Source: Pirellulales bacterium
Lineage (GTDB): Bacteria > Planctomycetota > Planctomycetia > Pirellulales > UBA1268
Reading direction: 5' to 3'
DNA: 64,000 nt
Assembly (NCBI GenBank): GCA_018401745.1
Contig: JAGYJY010000022.1
Location: 124,001 to 188,000 of the forward strand
A model generated the notes under the pieces. That model was not told the DNA's origin. It saw nothing but the letters and a program-made list of their open reading frames with translations, and searched no databases. Made by a program: the position numbers and the translations under genes. Shown in pieces: positions 46,940 through 56,978 of this stretch; within the stretch, counting starts at the first letter, position 1; each line of letters starts with the position of its first letter.

Positions 46940-47143
46940 ATGCCAAAGCAGAAGACCCACAAAGGCACGAAGAAGCGTTTTCGTCTCACCGCAACCGGCA
47001 AGGTGAAGCACCGGCGGGCCGGCACGAGCCACCTGCAGGTTCGCGTGTCGGCCAAGCGGAAGCAAAAACTCCGCGGCACCGGCGTGCTCTCAGCGGTCGA
47101 CACGCCTCGGATTGTCGAAGTGCTCGGCAAATACAGCTACTGA
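46940..47143 (+). CDS. rpmI: 50S ribosomal protein L35
   Basis: A 67-residue basic protein matching bL35 in length and sequence: MPKQKTHKGTKKRFRLTATG and KVKHRRAGTSHLQV. It sits in its standard place between infC (160-nt gap) and rplT (218-nt gap). Confidence 0.96.
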   Translation: MPKQKTHKGTKKRFRLTATGKVKHRRAGTSHLQVRVSAKRKQKLRGTGVLSAVDTPRIVEVLGKYSY

Positions 47144-47361
47144 CCCTGTGGTGAAACCTGCTGGTTCAGCCCGGTCGTGGGCCGACGGGGGCACGAGGTC
47201 GTATCTTCCTCGCTGTCGCGTCGTCCTCGCTGTTGATGCTCCATCGCAGATTTCCAGACAAGCCCTCTCGCGGCCCCTTGCATTGGCCGCGATGAAAGCG
47301 ACATTAGAGAACGTTCTCGCGGGTCACGATCCCGTGCCCGCCCTCAGCGAAAGCCTCCATC
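47144..47361 (+). promoter_or_regulatory. Structured rpmI-rplT spacer (possible L20 control region)
   Basis: This 218-nt spacer is long for the cluster. It contains TCGCGGCC/GGCCGCGA (47268-47292), the palindrome GAGAACGTTCTC, and CACG-ATCC-CGTG shortly before the rplT start. L20 autoregulates this operon in other bacteria through RNA structure; here the role is an inference, and no match to a known L20 leader was verified. Confidence 0.3.
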
Positions 47362-47739
47362 ATGCGTACCAAGAGTGCCGTCCCCCGTCATCGCGCCAAA
47401 AAGCGGCTGTTTAAGCGTGTCGAAGGATACGTCGGCGGTCGTCGCAAGCTGCTGCGAACTGCCAAAGAGTCGATTATCCGGTCGGGGGTCTACGCGCATC
47501 GTGACCGTCGTCGCCGCAAGCGGGAGTTCCGTCGGCTGTGGATCATCCGCATCAATGCTGCCGTCCGTGAACGCGGCCTGCGGTACTCGCAGTTCATTGC
47601 CGGCTTGGAGAAGGCTGGGATTGAGCTCGACCGTCGGACGCTCTCTGAGATGGCAATCGCCGATCCGACGTCGTTTGACGCTGTTGTCGAGCAGGCTCGA
47701 GCGGCGTTGGGTGCTGAAGCTGTCGCACCCGCGGCCTGA
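47362..47739 (+). CDS. rplT: 50S ribosomal protein L20
   Basis: A 125-residue 23S rRNA-binding protein, bL20: the basic N-terminal helix ([20 protein letters not shown]) and the globular part [20 protein letters not shown] with [20 protein letters not shown] are typical. It assembles early in the 50S subunit and usually represses its own operon. The tail is slightly extended (EAVAPAA). It is followed 19 nt later by pheS. Confidence 0.96.
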   Translation: MRTKSAVPRHRAKKRLFKRVEGYVGGRRKLLRTAKESIIRSGVYAHRDRRRRKREFRRLWIIRINAAVRERGLRYSQFIAGLEKAGIELDRRTLSEMAIADPTSFDAVVEQARAALGAEAVAPAA

Positions 47740-47757
47740 TGTGGTTTCTCGAGTCGT

Positions 47758-48795
47758 GTGCCTCGCGGGCTGTGCAAGAGCGTGGATCTTGAATCGTTTG
47801 TCCTCGAGGTGAGCCGGCTTCGCGACGAAGCTGAATCTGCGTTCCGTGAGGTTCGTAGCGCCGCCACGCTCGAAGAGGCGCGGGTCTCTTTCGTCGGGGC
47901 CAAGAGCGGCCGGCTCAAGGCAATCCAAAAGCTGCTCGGTGGCGTCAGTTCGTCCGATCGGCCTGAGGCGGGGCGAGCCTTCAACGAGCTCAAGCAGGCC
48001 GTTGCCGCGCTGCTCGAAGAGGCTCAGGATCGGCTCGCAGCGGCAGCTGCATCTCCCGAGGCCGCTGCGATTGATGTCACGCTGCCCGGCCGTCCTGTGC
48101 GGCTTGGCCGGCTACATCCGATCACCCGCACCATCCGCGAGGTGCAGGGAATCATGGCCCGCCTGGGCTTCGAATGCGTCGACGGCCCTGAGGTCGAAGA
48201 CCAGTGGCACAACTTCGAAGCCTTGGCGATTCCGGCGGAGCATCCTGCCCGGGATCCGCTCGACAACTTCTATCTCAACGTCGCCCAAGGCTGCGACCCG
48301 CTGCTCCTGCGGTCGCAGACGAGCACCGTGCAGATCCGTGTCATGGAGGCCCGCGAGCCTCCCCTGCGGATCGTGTCGCTCGGCCGTGTCTACCGGCCCG
48401 ACACTGCCGACGCCACGCACTACCCGATGTTTCATCAGGTCGAAGGCCTGCTCGTCGAGAAGGGCACCACGATGGCCCACCTCAAGAGCGTGCTGCGGCT
48501 GTTTGCCTCAAGCTTTCTTGGTGGCGATGTGCATGTCCGCTTCCGACCCTCCTTCTTTCCCTTCACCGAGCCCAGCGTGGAGGTCGACATGGAGTGGGGC
48601 GGCCGCTGGGTCGAAATGGGAGGCGCGGGCATGGTCGACCCTGCGGTTCTCGAGGCGGTGGGCTACGACCCAGATAAGGTGTCGGGCTTTGCCTTCGGCC
48701 TCGGCGTTGAGCGGATCGCCGCCCGCCGCTACGGCGTGGCCGACATTCGCGACTTCTACCGCAACGACGTCCGTTTCCTGGAGCAGTTCGGATGA
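47758..48795 (+). CDS. pheS: Phenylalanyl-tRNA synthetase alpha subunit
   Basis: The catalytic subunit of the alpha2-beta2 enzyme that charges tRNA-Phe. The protein (345 residues from the GTG at 47758) has the N-terminal coiled coil and class II motifs: [40 protein letters not shown] (motif 1), [16 protein letters not shown] (motif 2), the [16 protein letters not shown] segment and [18 protein letters not shown] (motif 3). The start is uncertain: the GTG at 47782 is also in frame and neither has a strong ribosome-binding site. It overlaps pheT by 4 nt. Confidence 0.95.
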   Translation: MPRGLCKSVDLESFVLEVSRLRDEAESAFREVRSAATLEEARVSFVGAKSGRLKAIQKLLGGVSSSDRPEAGRAFNELKQAVAALLEEAQDRLAAAAASPEAAAIDVTLPGRPVRLGRLHPITRTIREVQGIMARLGFECVDGPEVEDQWHNFEALAIPAEHPARDPLDNFYLNVAQGCDPLLLRSQTSTVQIRVMEAREPPLRIVSLGRVYRPDTADATHYPMFHQVEGLLVEKGTTMAHLKSVLRLFASSFLGGDVHVRFRPSFFPFTEPSVEVDMEWGGRWVEMGGAGMVDPAVLEAVGYDPDKVSGFAFGLGVERIAARRYGVADIRDFYRNDVRFLEQFG

Positions 48796-50849
48796 TCGTC
48801 TCCACCGACTGGCTAGCTGAGTATGTGAGCGTGTCCGCACCGGTTGACGAACTGGTGGAACGGCTGGCCCTCTCCGGGCTCAATCACGAGTCGACCAGCA
48901 GCGTTGGTGACGACACGGCGATCGAGATTGAGGTCACCAGCAACCGCCCCGATTGCCTGGGGCACATCGGCGTGGCCCGCGAACTGTCGGTGCTGTTTGG
49001 GCGGCCGCTGCTGGTGCCAGCCCCACGGCCGCTCGAGACGGGCGGCCAGGCAGCCCAGAGCGTGTCGGTGGAGATTACCGACCGCTCGATGTGCCCGTTT
49101 TATTCCGCCCGCATCCTCCGCGGTGTGCGTGTGGGCAAAAGCCCTTCCTGGCTCGTCAACCGGCTGGCCACCGTTGGCATCGCCAGCGTCAACAACATCG
49201 TCGACATCACCAACTACGTGATGCTCGAGTGCGGCCAGCCGCTGCACGCCTTCGACCTGGCCAGCGTGCGGGGGGGTCGAATCATCGTCCGCCCTGCCCA
49301 GGCAGGCGAAGCCTTCGAAGCGATCAATCATCGGCGGTATGAGCTTGATCCACGGATGTGTGTGATCGCGGATGCCGAGCGTCCCATTGCGCTTGCGGGC
49401 GTGATGGGCGGAGCCGACAGCGAGATCTCCGACACCACCGTCGATGTGCTCTTGGAGAGCGGCCAGTTTGCCCCGCTGGCGGTCCGCACCGCCGCACGCA
49501 GCCTTGTGCTGGCCAGCGGCTCGTCGTTTCGTTTTGAGCGGACTCCCGACCCGGCAGCCGTCGCATGGGCGAGCCTGCGGGCTGCCACCCTGATCATGGA
49601 CCTCGCCGGAGGTCGGCTGGAGCATGGCGTGGCCACCGCCGGTGAGCTGGCATGCCACGACACGACCGTGGCCCTCGCGGTTGACCGGGTCAGCGAGGTG
49701 CTGGGCGTTGCGATCCCCTGGGAACGCCAGCAGGCCACGCTGACGGCGCTAGGCTTCACCGAGCAGACCGACGGTGCCGACGACGAGATCAGCCTCTGGC
49801 GGGTGCCCTCCTGGCGTCGCGACGTGACCCGTGAGATCGACCTCGTTGAGGAGGTCGGCCGCATCATCGGCTACGACATCATTCCGGAAGACGCCACCAT
49901 CGCTGCACGCCCCGTGGCCGACACGCGGCGGCAAGAGGTGACGCGACAGGCGGCAGAGGTGCTGCTGGCTGCCGGCTGCTGCGAGGCGATGACCCGCAGC
50001 GTCGTTGATGAGGTGCTCGACGGCTTCGGCAGCCCCTGGACGAGCGAGGCCGCTTTCACGATTTCCCCGCCGCTTGTCCGCGGAGCCGACCGGCTGCGGC
50101 GGAGCCTGTTGCCGAGCCTGCTGGAAGCGCGGGGGCACAACCTGGCAGCAGCCGCTCCGCATGGCGACCTCTTCGAGATTGCCCGCGGCTACCTTCCGGC
50201 GGCAGAGCTCCCGTCCGAGCCACAGTTTCTCTCGGCCGTGGTGACCGGGGAGTTTGCGGCCGCCAAAGGACTCGTCGAAGCAGTCTTTGCACGGCTGGGC
50301 ATCGATCCGTCTGGGCTGACTGGCCCGCCGCCGCGGGTGTCGTATCGGCCGGCCTCGCATCCGCTGCTTGCGGTGGGCCGCACCGCCGACGTGATCCTGT
50401 CGCTCGCCGGCACACCCTCCGTGCGGGCAGGGGTGATCGGTGAGGTGGCACCAAACCTGGTCAGCCACTTCAACCTGGGGGCGGCCGTGTCCGCCTTTGA
50501 GCTGCGGCTCGACCTGATCGAGCCGGTCAAGGTGAGCGATCGCTCCGTGACGCGGCCCAGTGAGTTTCCGCCAGTCGAACGGGATCTCAACCTGATCGTT
50601 GATGAAGAGGTGGCCTGGGCCTCGCTGGCATCGGCCATCGAAGAGGCCTCGAGAGGCCTTTTAGAACACCTCTCGCTCACCCAGGTCTGGCGGGATGAGG
50701 CCCGCATCGGCCCAGGTCGCAAGAGCCTGGTGGTGTCGCTCTCCCTACGCAGCAGCGAAGCCACGCTCTCTGGCGATGAGGTCAAGCAGGTGATCGACGC
50801 GATCCTGGAGTCCTGCACCCAGCGGTGCGGAGCGGCCCTGCGAGGATAG
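48792..50849 (+). CDS. pheT: Phenylalanyl-tRNA synthetase beta subunit
   Basis: The 685-residue beta subunit provides tRNA binding and editing. Domains in order: B1/B5-type N-terminus ([20 protein letters not shown]) without the EMAP/tRNA-binding B2 insertion of the longer 800-residue form; B3/B4 editing domain ([24 protein letters not shown]); B5 ([20 protein letters not shown]) and the catalytic-like core; and a C-terminal ferredoxin-like anticodon-binding domain ([20 protein letters not shown]). Lack of B2 accounts for the short length and is seen in several phyla. The ATG overlaps the pheS stop, so the subunits are translationally coupled. Confidence 0.95.
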   Translation: MIVSTDWLAEYVSVSAPVDELVERLALSGLNHESTSSVGDDTAIEIEVTSNRPDCLGHIGVARELSVLFGRPLLVPAPRPLETGGQAAQSVSVEITDRSMCPFYSARILRGVRVGKSPSWLVNRLATVGIASVNNIVDITNYVMLECGQPLHAFDLASVRGGRIIVRPAQAGEAFEAINHRRYELDPRMCVIADAERPIALAGVMGGADSEISDTTVDVLLESGQFAPLAVRTAARSLVLASGSSFRFERTPDPAAVAWASLRAATLIMDLAGGRLEHGVATAGELACHDTTVALAVDRVSEVLGVAIPWERQQATLTALGFTEQTDGADDEISLWRVPSWRRDVTREIDLVEEVGRIIGYDIIPEDATIAARPVADTRRQEVTRQAAEVLLAAGCCEAMTRSVVDEVLDGFGSPWTSEAAFTISPPLVRGADRLRRSLLPSLLEARGHNLAAAAPHGDLFEIARGYLPAAELPSEPQFLSAVVTGEFAAAKGLVEAVFARLGIDPSGLTGPPPRVSYRPASHPLLAVGRTADVILSLAGTPSVRAGVIGEVAPNLVSHFNLGAAVSAFELRLDLIEPVKVSDRSVTRPSEFPPVERDLNLIVDEEVAWASLASAIEEASRGLLEHLSLTQVWRDEARIGPGRKSLVVSLSLRSSEATLSGDEVKQVIDAILESCTQRCGAALRG

Positions 50850-50871
50850 CCGCAAGCCCTGTCCGGCATGC

Positions 50872-53484
50872 TCAGCGATCGGCATACACCCGCGTGACTT
50901 CTTCCTTGGTCACAGGCGTCTGCTGATCGGCGCCGGTGACCTGCACCTGCACCCGCTGATCACCCGCCCGCCGACCGCGGGCCTGGACACGAAACACGAC
51001 CTCTTCCGACGGTGCCAGACGCGCCAGCGGCGCAAACACCACCGTCAGGTTTTCGATGCGGTGGTCGACGGGGCCGGAGGCCTCCACCGGCTGCATGTCG
51101 CCGAGCATGGTGGCGGTCACGGAAACATCGGCCGCGGGCTTCGTTCCCTGATTGCCCACCCGGATCACGTATTCGGTCACGCCATCGACCTCGATCGGAT
51201 CCTCGCTGTCGACGACGCTAAAGGTCAGGGCGGCAACGCCCTCCACTTCGAGCACGTGGGCCACCTGGTCGGCGAGGCCGTCGGGGCTGCGGGCGGCCGC
51301 CACCACCTGCTGGCTTCCCAGCGCGATCGGCATCACGACCATCTCCACGCTGCCAATCTCCGCCGCCGGCAGCTCTTCGAGTTGCCAGAGCACGCGGTGG
51401 TTTTTCTCGTCGTAGTAGCCAGCGTTGTTGGCACTGACAAACTTCAGCCCCGGCGGCAGCTGGGCGGCCAGCTCGACCGAGCGGGCGGCCGCGGTGCCCG
51501 AGTTGGCCATCGAAAGCACACAGGTTGCCGGCCGCTGCAGGTAGCGACGGCTGGGCAGCTCGGCGGTGAGTTCGAGCGTGGGAGCCGTCACCTCCACAAT
51601 CAACGCCTGCCGTTCTTCAAGCTGACCATCAGCCCGCACACCAACATCCATGCGGTGCATTCCTGGCCCGGTGGTGGCAAGCACCAGGTCGATGCTTCGC
51701 GACTCGCCCGGCTTGAGGCTGCCGATGTCAAACTCCAGCTCACGGCCTGCCCGATGGGCCAGCCCTTCGGGCAACACGCCTTCGAGCACCACACCAGTGG
51801 CCCTGCCGGTGCCGGGGTTGGAGACAGTGATCACCACGGGAATCTCACCACCGATCCGCATGGCGGCCGGCTGTTCGATGGCAATCGCCAAGGCAGGCCG
51901 GGTGGCGAGCGACCGCACGGAAGCCTTGGCCGCAAACCGCACGCTGGCCACACTGCCCACTTCGCCCTCGTCTGTCGGCAACACCTCCACCAGCACACGG
52001 GCCTGCTCTCCCGGCTCAAGGCTTCCCAGCTGCCAGATCAGTTCGCCCTCGGCTCCTGGGGCTGCCGGTGGCGTCGTGCTGACCAGCGACGTTCCCTGCG
52101 GCACCGAGTCGAAGAGCTCGACATCGTGGGCCGTCACGCCGCTCACATTGCGAACGAGGATCTCGTAGCGGGCAAACTTGCCCACCTGCACCTCCCGCGG
52201 GCCTCGCTTTTCAACAGCGACCTGGGGAGCCTGGATGCCCTCGAGCATCGCGGGGCCGGGCCGGCCGGTGCCGGTCACGCCATAGCCCGGGCCCTGCCCT
52301 GGAAAGGCTGGCTGAGCCGCGGGGGCTGCATTCTGGGGCGGCATCGCTGGCGAGGAAAAGCCTGGGCCTGCGAGGTCTGGCCGCGGGCGTGGCAGTGGAT
52401 CGGCTTCGCGGGCTGGTGGCTGCGGCATGAGTTCGGAGCCGGCACCGCCCGGCAGCATCGGCCGCTCGGGCAGGTTGCCGCCGAAGGCCCGGATCGCGTC
52501 GGAGCTTGCATAGCGAGCCGCCGCTGGAGGCGGAGTGTCGGCCGGGGTTTCCGCCGGCGGAGGACGGCCAAACCGGGGAGCAGAAGGCGGCGTCACCGGG
52601 ATCGGTGCGTCGGGGTCATCGAAGCCCAGCGAGCCACCGCTCGCCGGCGGCAGCGGCTGATCGTCGACGACAGGCCTGGCAAAGCCGGGCTCGACGTCGG
52701 CCATGGCTCGAAAGCCTGGCGTCGCTTCGGTAGCCGCTGGTGCGACAACAGGCTCGGGAAGAGCGGGCTCAGTGTCTTCCGGGGCGGGCGGTGCTGCAAA
52801 ACCGTAATCGCCAAGGTCCTCCTCGTCGGCTGTCGCGATCGTCGGCAGCGGTTCTTCAGGTTGATCCGCGACAGGTTCATCTGCCCGAGCCGCCTCGGCG
52901 ACGGCTGGCTCTTCTGGCTCCAAGGGCGGTAGGTCGGCTGAGGCCAGCGGAGCAAACGGCTCAGGCGGCTTGCGGACCGTGATCACTTCCGGCTCGCTGC
53001 CACCAGTCAGCTGGCCACCACCAAAGCGGGAGCTGGTGGCGTCGTCGTCTTCTTCAGCAAATGTCGCGTACCGTTCGCCGGCAGTCGCCGTCGGCTCCGC
53101 AAACCCGCCCGCCGGAGTGACCACATCAGCAGGAACATCCGCCGGGGCAGCAAACCGCGAGCCTTCCAGGGTCGGGGGGCTGATCGCAGCATCGCCAGAG
53201 GGCTGTGAGGAAAAGGCGTCGGCGACGGGCTGATCGGCTCCGGCCACGTCGGCGGGATGCTCATCGGGGCGTTGCCGCCCGATCTCGAGCATGTAGGCGG
53301 TGGCAAAACCAGCCAGGCTGCAGCACACAACCGCGGCCGCCAGCCACGGCCGTGGAGCCGCGGGCGTCACGATCAGGTCCTGCCGTGATGGCCGGGTGGG
53401 TGCTGCCGGCACTCCGGCCTGCGGCCGTGTCGCATCTGTGGCCGTGTGGGCTCTGGGCTCGGGGTGTGGCGAGGCGGCAGCCAT
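50872..53484 (-). CDS. Membrane-anchored DUF11 repeat protein
   Basis: The 870-residue protein has a cytoplasmic Pro-rich N-terminus, one membrane segment at about residues 45-67 (WLAAAVVCCSLAGFATAYML), a 350-residue Pro/Glu/Ala-rich spacer without clear fold, and about four C-terminal beta-sandwich repeats of the DUF11/CARDB type. Repeat features include YEILVRNVSGVTAHDVELFD, IPVVITVSNPGTGRATGVVL, CVLSMANSGTAAARSVELAA and EYVIRVGNQGTKPAADVSVT. Such proteins are common at planctomycete cell surfaces. I prefer the ATG at 53484 (GGAG 8 nt upstream) over one at 53586. It follows fhcD on the same strand with a 123-nt gap. Its role is unknown. Confidence 0.82.
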   Translation of the reverse strand: MAAASPHPEPRAHTATDATRPQAGVPAAPTRPSRQDLIVTPAAPRPWLAAAVVCCSLAGFATAYMLEIGRQRPDEHPADVAGADQPVADAFSSQPSGDAAISPPTLEGSRFAAPADVPADVVTPAGGFAEPTATAGERYATFAEEDDDATSSRFGGGQLTGGSEPEVITVRKPPEPFAPLASADLPPLEPEEPAVAEAARADEPVADQPEEPLPTIATADEEDLGDYGFAAPPAPEDTEPALPEPVVAPAATEATPGFRAMADVEPGFARPVVDDQPLPPASGGSLGFDDPDAPIPVTPPSAPRFGRPPPAETPADTPPPAAARYASSDAIRAFGGNLPERPMLPGGAGSELMPQPPAREADPLPRPRPDLAGPGFSSPAMPPQNAAPAAQPAFPGQGPGYGVTGTGRPGPAMLEGIQAPQVAVEKRGPREVQVGKFARYEILVRNVSGVTAHDVELFDSVPQGTSLVSTTPPAAPGAEGELIWQLGSLEPGEQARVLVEVLPTDEGEVGSVASVRFAAKASVRSLATRPALAIAIEQPAAMRIGGEIPVVITVSNPGTGRATGVVLEGVLPEGLAHRAGRELEFDIGSLKPGESRSIDLVLATTGPGMHRMDVGVRADGQLEERQALIVEVTAPTLELTAELPSRRYLQRPATCVLSMANSGTAAARSVELAAQLPPGLKFVSANNAGYYDEKNHRVLWQLEELPAAEIGSVEMVVMPIALGSQQVVAAARSPDGLADQVAHVLEVEGVAALTFSVVDSEDPIEVDGVTEYVIRVGNQGTKPAADVSVTATMLGDMQPVEASGPVDHRIENLTVVFAPLARLAPSEEVVFRVQARGRRAGDQRVQVQVTGADQQTPVTKEEVTRVYADR

Positions 53485-53607
53485 GGAGACATCTCCGACA
53501 TTCTGGGCGTTTTGAGACCGATGCCCGGCAGGCATGGCAGCAGCCGCATGGCCGCCACCGGTGGAGGCAACCGGGGGGAGTAGCAAAAGGCCACGGCCGG
53601 GAGAAGG

Positions 53608-54534
53608 TCAGTCGGCCCGGCCTGCCGGGCTTGGAGCCGTTGGGGCAGCCGAGAGAAGCTGGCGGAGATGGAAATGAAACTTCCCCAGCTTGCCGCCGTA
53701 GTTGCCAGCGGCGATCGCCAGCGTGCCCTCGCCCGCTGCCGCCCGGAGGGCCGCCACCAGTGCCGCGGCAACGGCGGCTTCGTCAACGCCGTCGATCACG
53801 ATCTCGAGAGCCGCCACGGCTCCCTCGACGAGTTCGCTCGCCGTACGCCCCACGAGCGAGGGGCAGAAGGCATCGTTGGTGCTCGCTCGCAGGGCAGCAT
53901 AGCGGGAGCCGACCTTGCTGCCCGACCGGACGACGCCCCCAGGGAACGGCGCGATCGTGCCCGGAACCGCAGCGATCGCATCGACCGCCCGGCGGGCTGC
54001 CGCCAGAGCCGCCTCCAGCGAACAGCCCTGCAGGATGATGTTGCCACCGCCGACCCCCTTGCGGATGCCCACCGACTCCTCGATGAGAAACTCGCCATCC
54101 ATCACCGGCACCCGCCAGATGCGGCGGCCTTCAAAGAGCTTCGTCTTCTCGAAGCCGTCGCCAAAAAAGCGGACATGCTTCCCGAGCGGAGCCCGCTCCT
54201 CGGCGTCGGGGAGCCCATCAAACACATTCACCGTCGGGCAGGTGAGCAGGCACTGCGCGGTGCGGTTGGCCACCGCCTTGGCGAGCGACTCCGAGGCGAA
54301 ACCGAAGGCGAGGAGGCTGGCAGCCGGCCGGCCATCCGGCGACTGCGAACTGTCCAGGAATCCCTCCACACCGATTTCGGCATCGCAGCCGATGACGCTC
54401 GTCCCGTAGCCGCAGGCAGCCTCGCAGGCCGCCCGCAGCCAGTGGGCGTCGTGGGCCGTCACGATCAGCCGCGAAAACCGCAGCCGAAACGCCTCGGCAA
54501 AAGTGTCGACAATCTGTGTCTCGCCAAGCTGCAC
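53608..54534 (-). CDS. fhcD: Formylmethanofuran:tetrahydromethanopterin formyltransferase
   Basis: Ftr/FhcD moves a formyl group between tetrahydromethanopterin and methanofuran-type carriers. In bacteria it is part of the formyltransferase/hydrolase complex that oxidises formaldehyde-derived C1 units to formate. The 308-residue length fits. Typical segments are VDTFAEAFRLRFSRLIVTAH, RPAASLLAFGFASESLAKAV, VGIRKGVGGGNIILQGCSLE, GSKVGSRYAALRASTNDAFC and GNYGGKLGKFHFHLRQLL. The start is GTG at 54534 with AGGGGAG 8 nt upstream. Planctomycetes are known for H4MPT-linked C1 genes. No fhcA, fhcB, fhcC or mch is adjacent here. Confidence 0.93.
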   Translation of the reverse strand: MQLGETQIVDTFAEAFRLRFSRLIVTAHDAHWLRAACEAACGYGTSVIGCDAEIGVEGFLDSSQSPDGRPAASLLAFGFASESLAKAVANRTAQCLLTCPTVNVFDGLPDAEERAPLGKHVRFFGDGFEKTKLFEGRRIWRVPVMDGEFLIEESVGIRKGVGGGNIILQGCSLEAALAAARRAVDAIAAVPGTIAPFPGGVVRSGSKVGSRYAALRASTNDAFCPSLVGRTASELVEGAVAALEIVIDGVDEAAVAAALVAALRAAAGEGTLAIAAGNYGGKLGKFHFHLRQLLSAAPTAPSPAGRAD

Positions 54535-54720
54535 GACGCGGCTCCCCTGAGTGCTCCGATCTGCCCCGGACGGCCGACTGTCAGGAAACGGTTTCCCGGT
54601 CGTTTCGGCAGAGTGTCTTTCGCGGTGTCATGTCGTATCATGACGGCTCAGTTCATGCCCAACCACGGCGCATGGCTCCGCCAGCCGTGTTTCTCCGCTA
54701 CTTGCAAGGAACGAAAACAG

Positions 54721-56964
54721 ATGGCCAAGACATCCTGCCCGACCCACCGCCCGCGGCGTGCACAGCTGTTTGGCGGTGTGACTTCCGTCGCGATGCTGCT
54801 CTGCTGCCCGTTCGCGACAGCCGCCGATCCTCAAAAGAGCGGCATTGAGGTGGTGCCAGCCGACGCTGCCTTCTTCTCCGGATCCCTGCTGCTCAAAGAG
54901 CAGTACGAAATGGTTCGCACCAGCAATGCGATGCAGGCGATCCTCGACCTGCCCGCGGTCAAGATGGGCCTCGACCAGCTCGAAGACATGCAGTCGATGC
55001 CGGGCAGCCCGCTGTCGATGGTCTCCACCTTCATGGAGCTGCCGGAAAACAAGCAGGCCCTCGACCTGCTCACCGACATGGTCTCCCGCGACACCTTCAT
55101 CTACGGCGAAACCTCCTGCATCCAGTTCACCAAGCTGCTGATGGCCCTGCAGCGGGCCAATCAGATGGCCAGCCTTTCGCAGGCCGTCGATGATGAGCTC
55201 GCTGATGCAGATCTCGGATCTGAGGAGGCTGCGGCCCGCCTCTTCTTCGACGCTCTCGCCGATAACATCGACGACCTCGTGCTGCCCGACCTTGTCTGGG
55301 GCTTTCAGACCGCCATGGGCGATGCGGCCACCCAGCAGCTTGCCCGGCTTGAGGTGCTGCTGAAGCTCATTACGCAGACACAGCCGATGCTTGCCGATGC
55401 CCTCACTCGCGAGACGATCGACGGCAGCGACCTGATCGTGTTCACCCTCTCTGGCAAACTCGCCCCCTGGGACGACCTCGGCCTCGATGCCTACAGCGAT
55501 GATTCCGAAGCCGTCGACAAGGTCGTCGACAAGCTGCGGTCGCTCAACCTCGTGATCGGCCTCGGCCTGGTGGGCGACCGCGTGGTGATCTCGATCGGCG
55601 ACTCGATCGATCACCTCTCGAAGCTTGCTGCCGCTTCGGAGGGCACCGGCCTCGCCTCCATCGACGCCTTCGCTCCCTACCGCGAGGCGGGCGAAGCCAA
55701 GGTCACCTCGATCGGTTATGTCAGCAAAGAGTTTGTGGAGGTTCTCAGCCCGACGGGCGACGACCTCCGCATGCTGGCGACGTTTGCCGAGCCGATGGCG
55801 GCCAAAGCCGAACTGCCCGAAGGTGCCGGCGAGGATGCCCGCCGCGGCCTCGAGCAGATGGCCGATGAGTATGAGGAGATGCTCCCCGAGCCTGGTGCCT
55901 ACATGGGCTATGCCTTCATGACCGACACCGGCTTCGCAGGTGAGAACTGGAACTGGTCGAGCAACGTCGCCCTCGACGCCTCGCAGCCGCTGGGGATCCT
56001 CGCCCATGTTGGCGGCTCACCGTTTGCGGTGTTGGCCTCGCGGACCTCGGTCGATGCCCTCAATCTGGAAACGCTCATCGGCTGGGGCGGCATGGCCAAG
56101 AACTACTTCGAGAAGTATCTGATTGAGAAAATGGACGACGACGATCGGGAGAAGTTTGACGAAGCCCGTGAGACGTTTGAGCCTCTGCTGAAAGATCTTG
56201 CTGACACGCTTGTCAACAAGTTTGCTCCGGCCCTCGCCGACCGGCAGGTTGCCCTGGTGCTCGACGATGAGACGAAGGTGGAGCGGCTGCAGAAGGAGCT
56301 TCCCTCCTCTGCCGATCCGCTGCCCATCGTGGAGCCGGCGATCGTGCTTGGCCTGGCCGATTCGGGGCTCTTCAAGGAGGGCCTCAACGATCTGTTTGCA
56401 CTCTCCGACCGGCTGCTCGCCGTGATCCGCGAGAAGAATCCTGAGGCCGTTCCAGCTGGCTACAGCATCCCCGAGCCGGTCAAGCAATCGGTCGCCGATG
56501 GCACCGTCTGGAGCTTCCCGATTCCTCAGGCAGGGCTGCCAGAGGAGATCGCGCCAGCGATCGGCCTCGGCAAGGACGTGGCTGTCTTCTCGCTCGTTCC
56601 CGGGCAGGCCGGGCGACTGTTGACCGCGGTCGACCTGACGACGGCCTCCGCCCTGGGCGGCTTCGATCGCCCGCTGGGGGCTGCGGCCGCGGCCGATGTG
56701 CCAGCGATGATCGATGTTCTGGAAGCCTGGCTCATCTATGCGGCCCGCTACGCCTCCGTGCAGCAGCGGGAAGGCATGGTCGATGCCGACGTCGAGCTCT
56801 CGGCAAGTGACGAGAGCCCGATGATCGCCCCGTTCTTCGAGCAGTTTCAGGTCGTGCTCGATGCCTGCCGCTGCCTCAAGGCGGGCGTCGCCGAGCAGAC
56901 GATCGAGTCGGGTGTCACCATCACCCGCTGGAAGAACCTGATCGAAGACATGCCGGCCCGCTGA
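54721..56964 (+). CDS. Large exported protein of unknown function
   Basis: A 747-residue protein with a signal peptide (LFGGVTSVAMLLCCPFATAA). The mature part is acidic and mostly helical, with alternating beta strands, for example GSDLIVFTLSGKLAPWDDLG, VIGLGLVGDRVVISIGDSID and SIGYVSKEFVEVLSPTGDD. The sequence PADAAFFSGSLLLKEQYEMV near the mature N-terminus resembles the start of DUF3352-like planctomycete proteins. No catalytic motif, heme site or anchor was recognised. It is divergent from fhcD by 186 nt and convergent with ribD (14 nt). I cannot assign a function; the even charge and full length argue for a real, intact gene. Confidence 0.8.
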   Translation: MAKTSCPTHRPRRAQLFGGVTSVAMLLCCPFATAADPQKSGIEVVPADAAFFSGSLLLKEQYEMVRTSNAMQAILDLPAVKMGLDQLEDMQSMPGSPLSMVSTFMELPENKQALDLLTDMVSRDTFIYGETSCIQFTKLLMALQRANQMASLSQAVDDELADADLGSEEAAARLFFDALADNIDDLVLPDLVWGFQTAMGDAATQQLARLEVLLKLITQTQPMLADALTRETIDGSDLIVFTLSGKLAPWDDLGLDAYSDDSEAVDKVVDKLRSLNLVIGLGLVGDRVVISIGDSIDHLSKLAAASEGTGLASIDAFAPYREAGEAKVTSIGYVSKEFVEVLSPTGDDLRMLATFAEPMAAKAELPEGAGEDARRGLEQMADEYEEMLPEPGAYMGYAFMTDTGFAGENWNWSSNVALDASQPLGILAHVGGSPFAVLASRTSVDALNLETLIGWGGMAKNYFEKYLIEKMDDDDREKFDEARETFEPLLKDLADTLVNKFAPALADRQVALVLDDETKVERLQKELPSSADPLPIVEPAIVLGLADSGLFKEGLNDLFALSDRLLAVIREKNPEAVPAGYSIPEPVKQSVADGTVWSFPIPQAGLPEEIAPAIGLGKDVAVFSLVPGQAGRLLTAVDLTTASALGGFDRPLGAAAAADVPAMIDVLEAWLIYAARYASVQQREGMVDADVELSASDESPMIAPFFEQFQVVLDACRCLKAGVAEQTIESGVTITRWKNLIEDMPAR

Positions 56965-56978
56965 GCGGATCGCAGCAG

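Noticed and set aside
50642..50662. Palindrome AGGCCTCGAGAGGCCT in pheT as a regulatory site
   Set aside because: Only 7 bp per arm, inside a conserved coding region, and explained by codon use.
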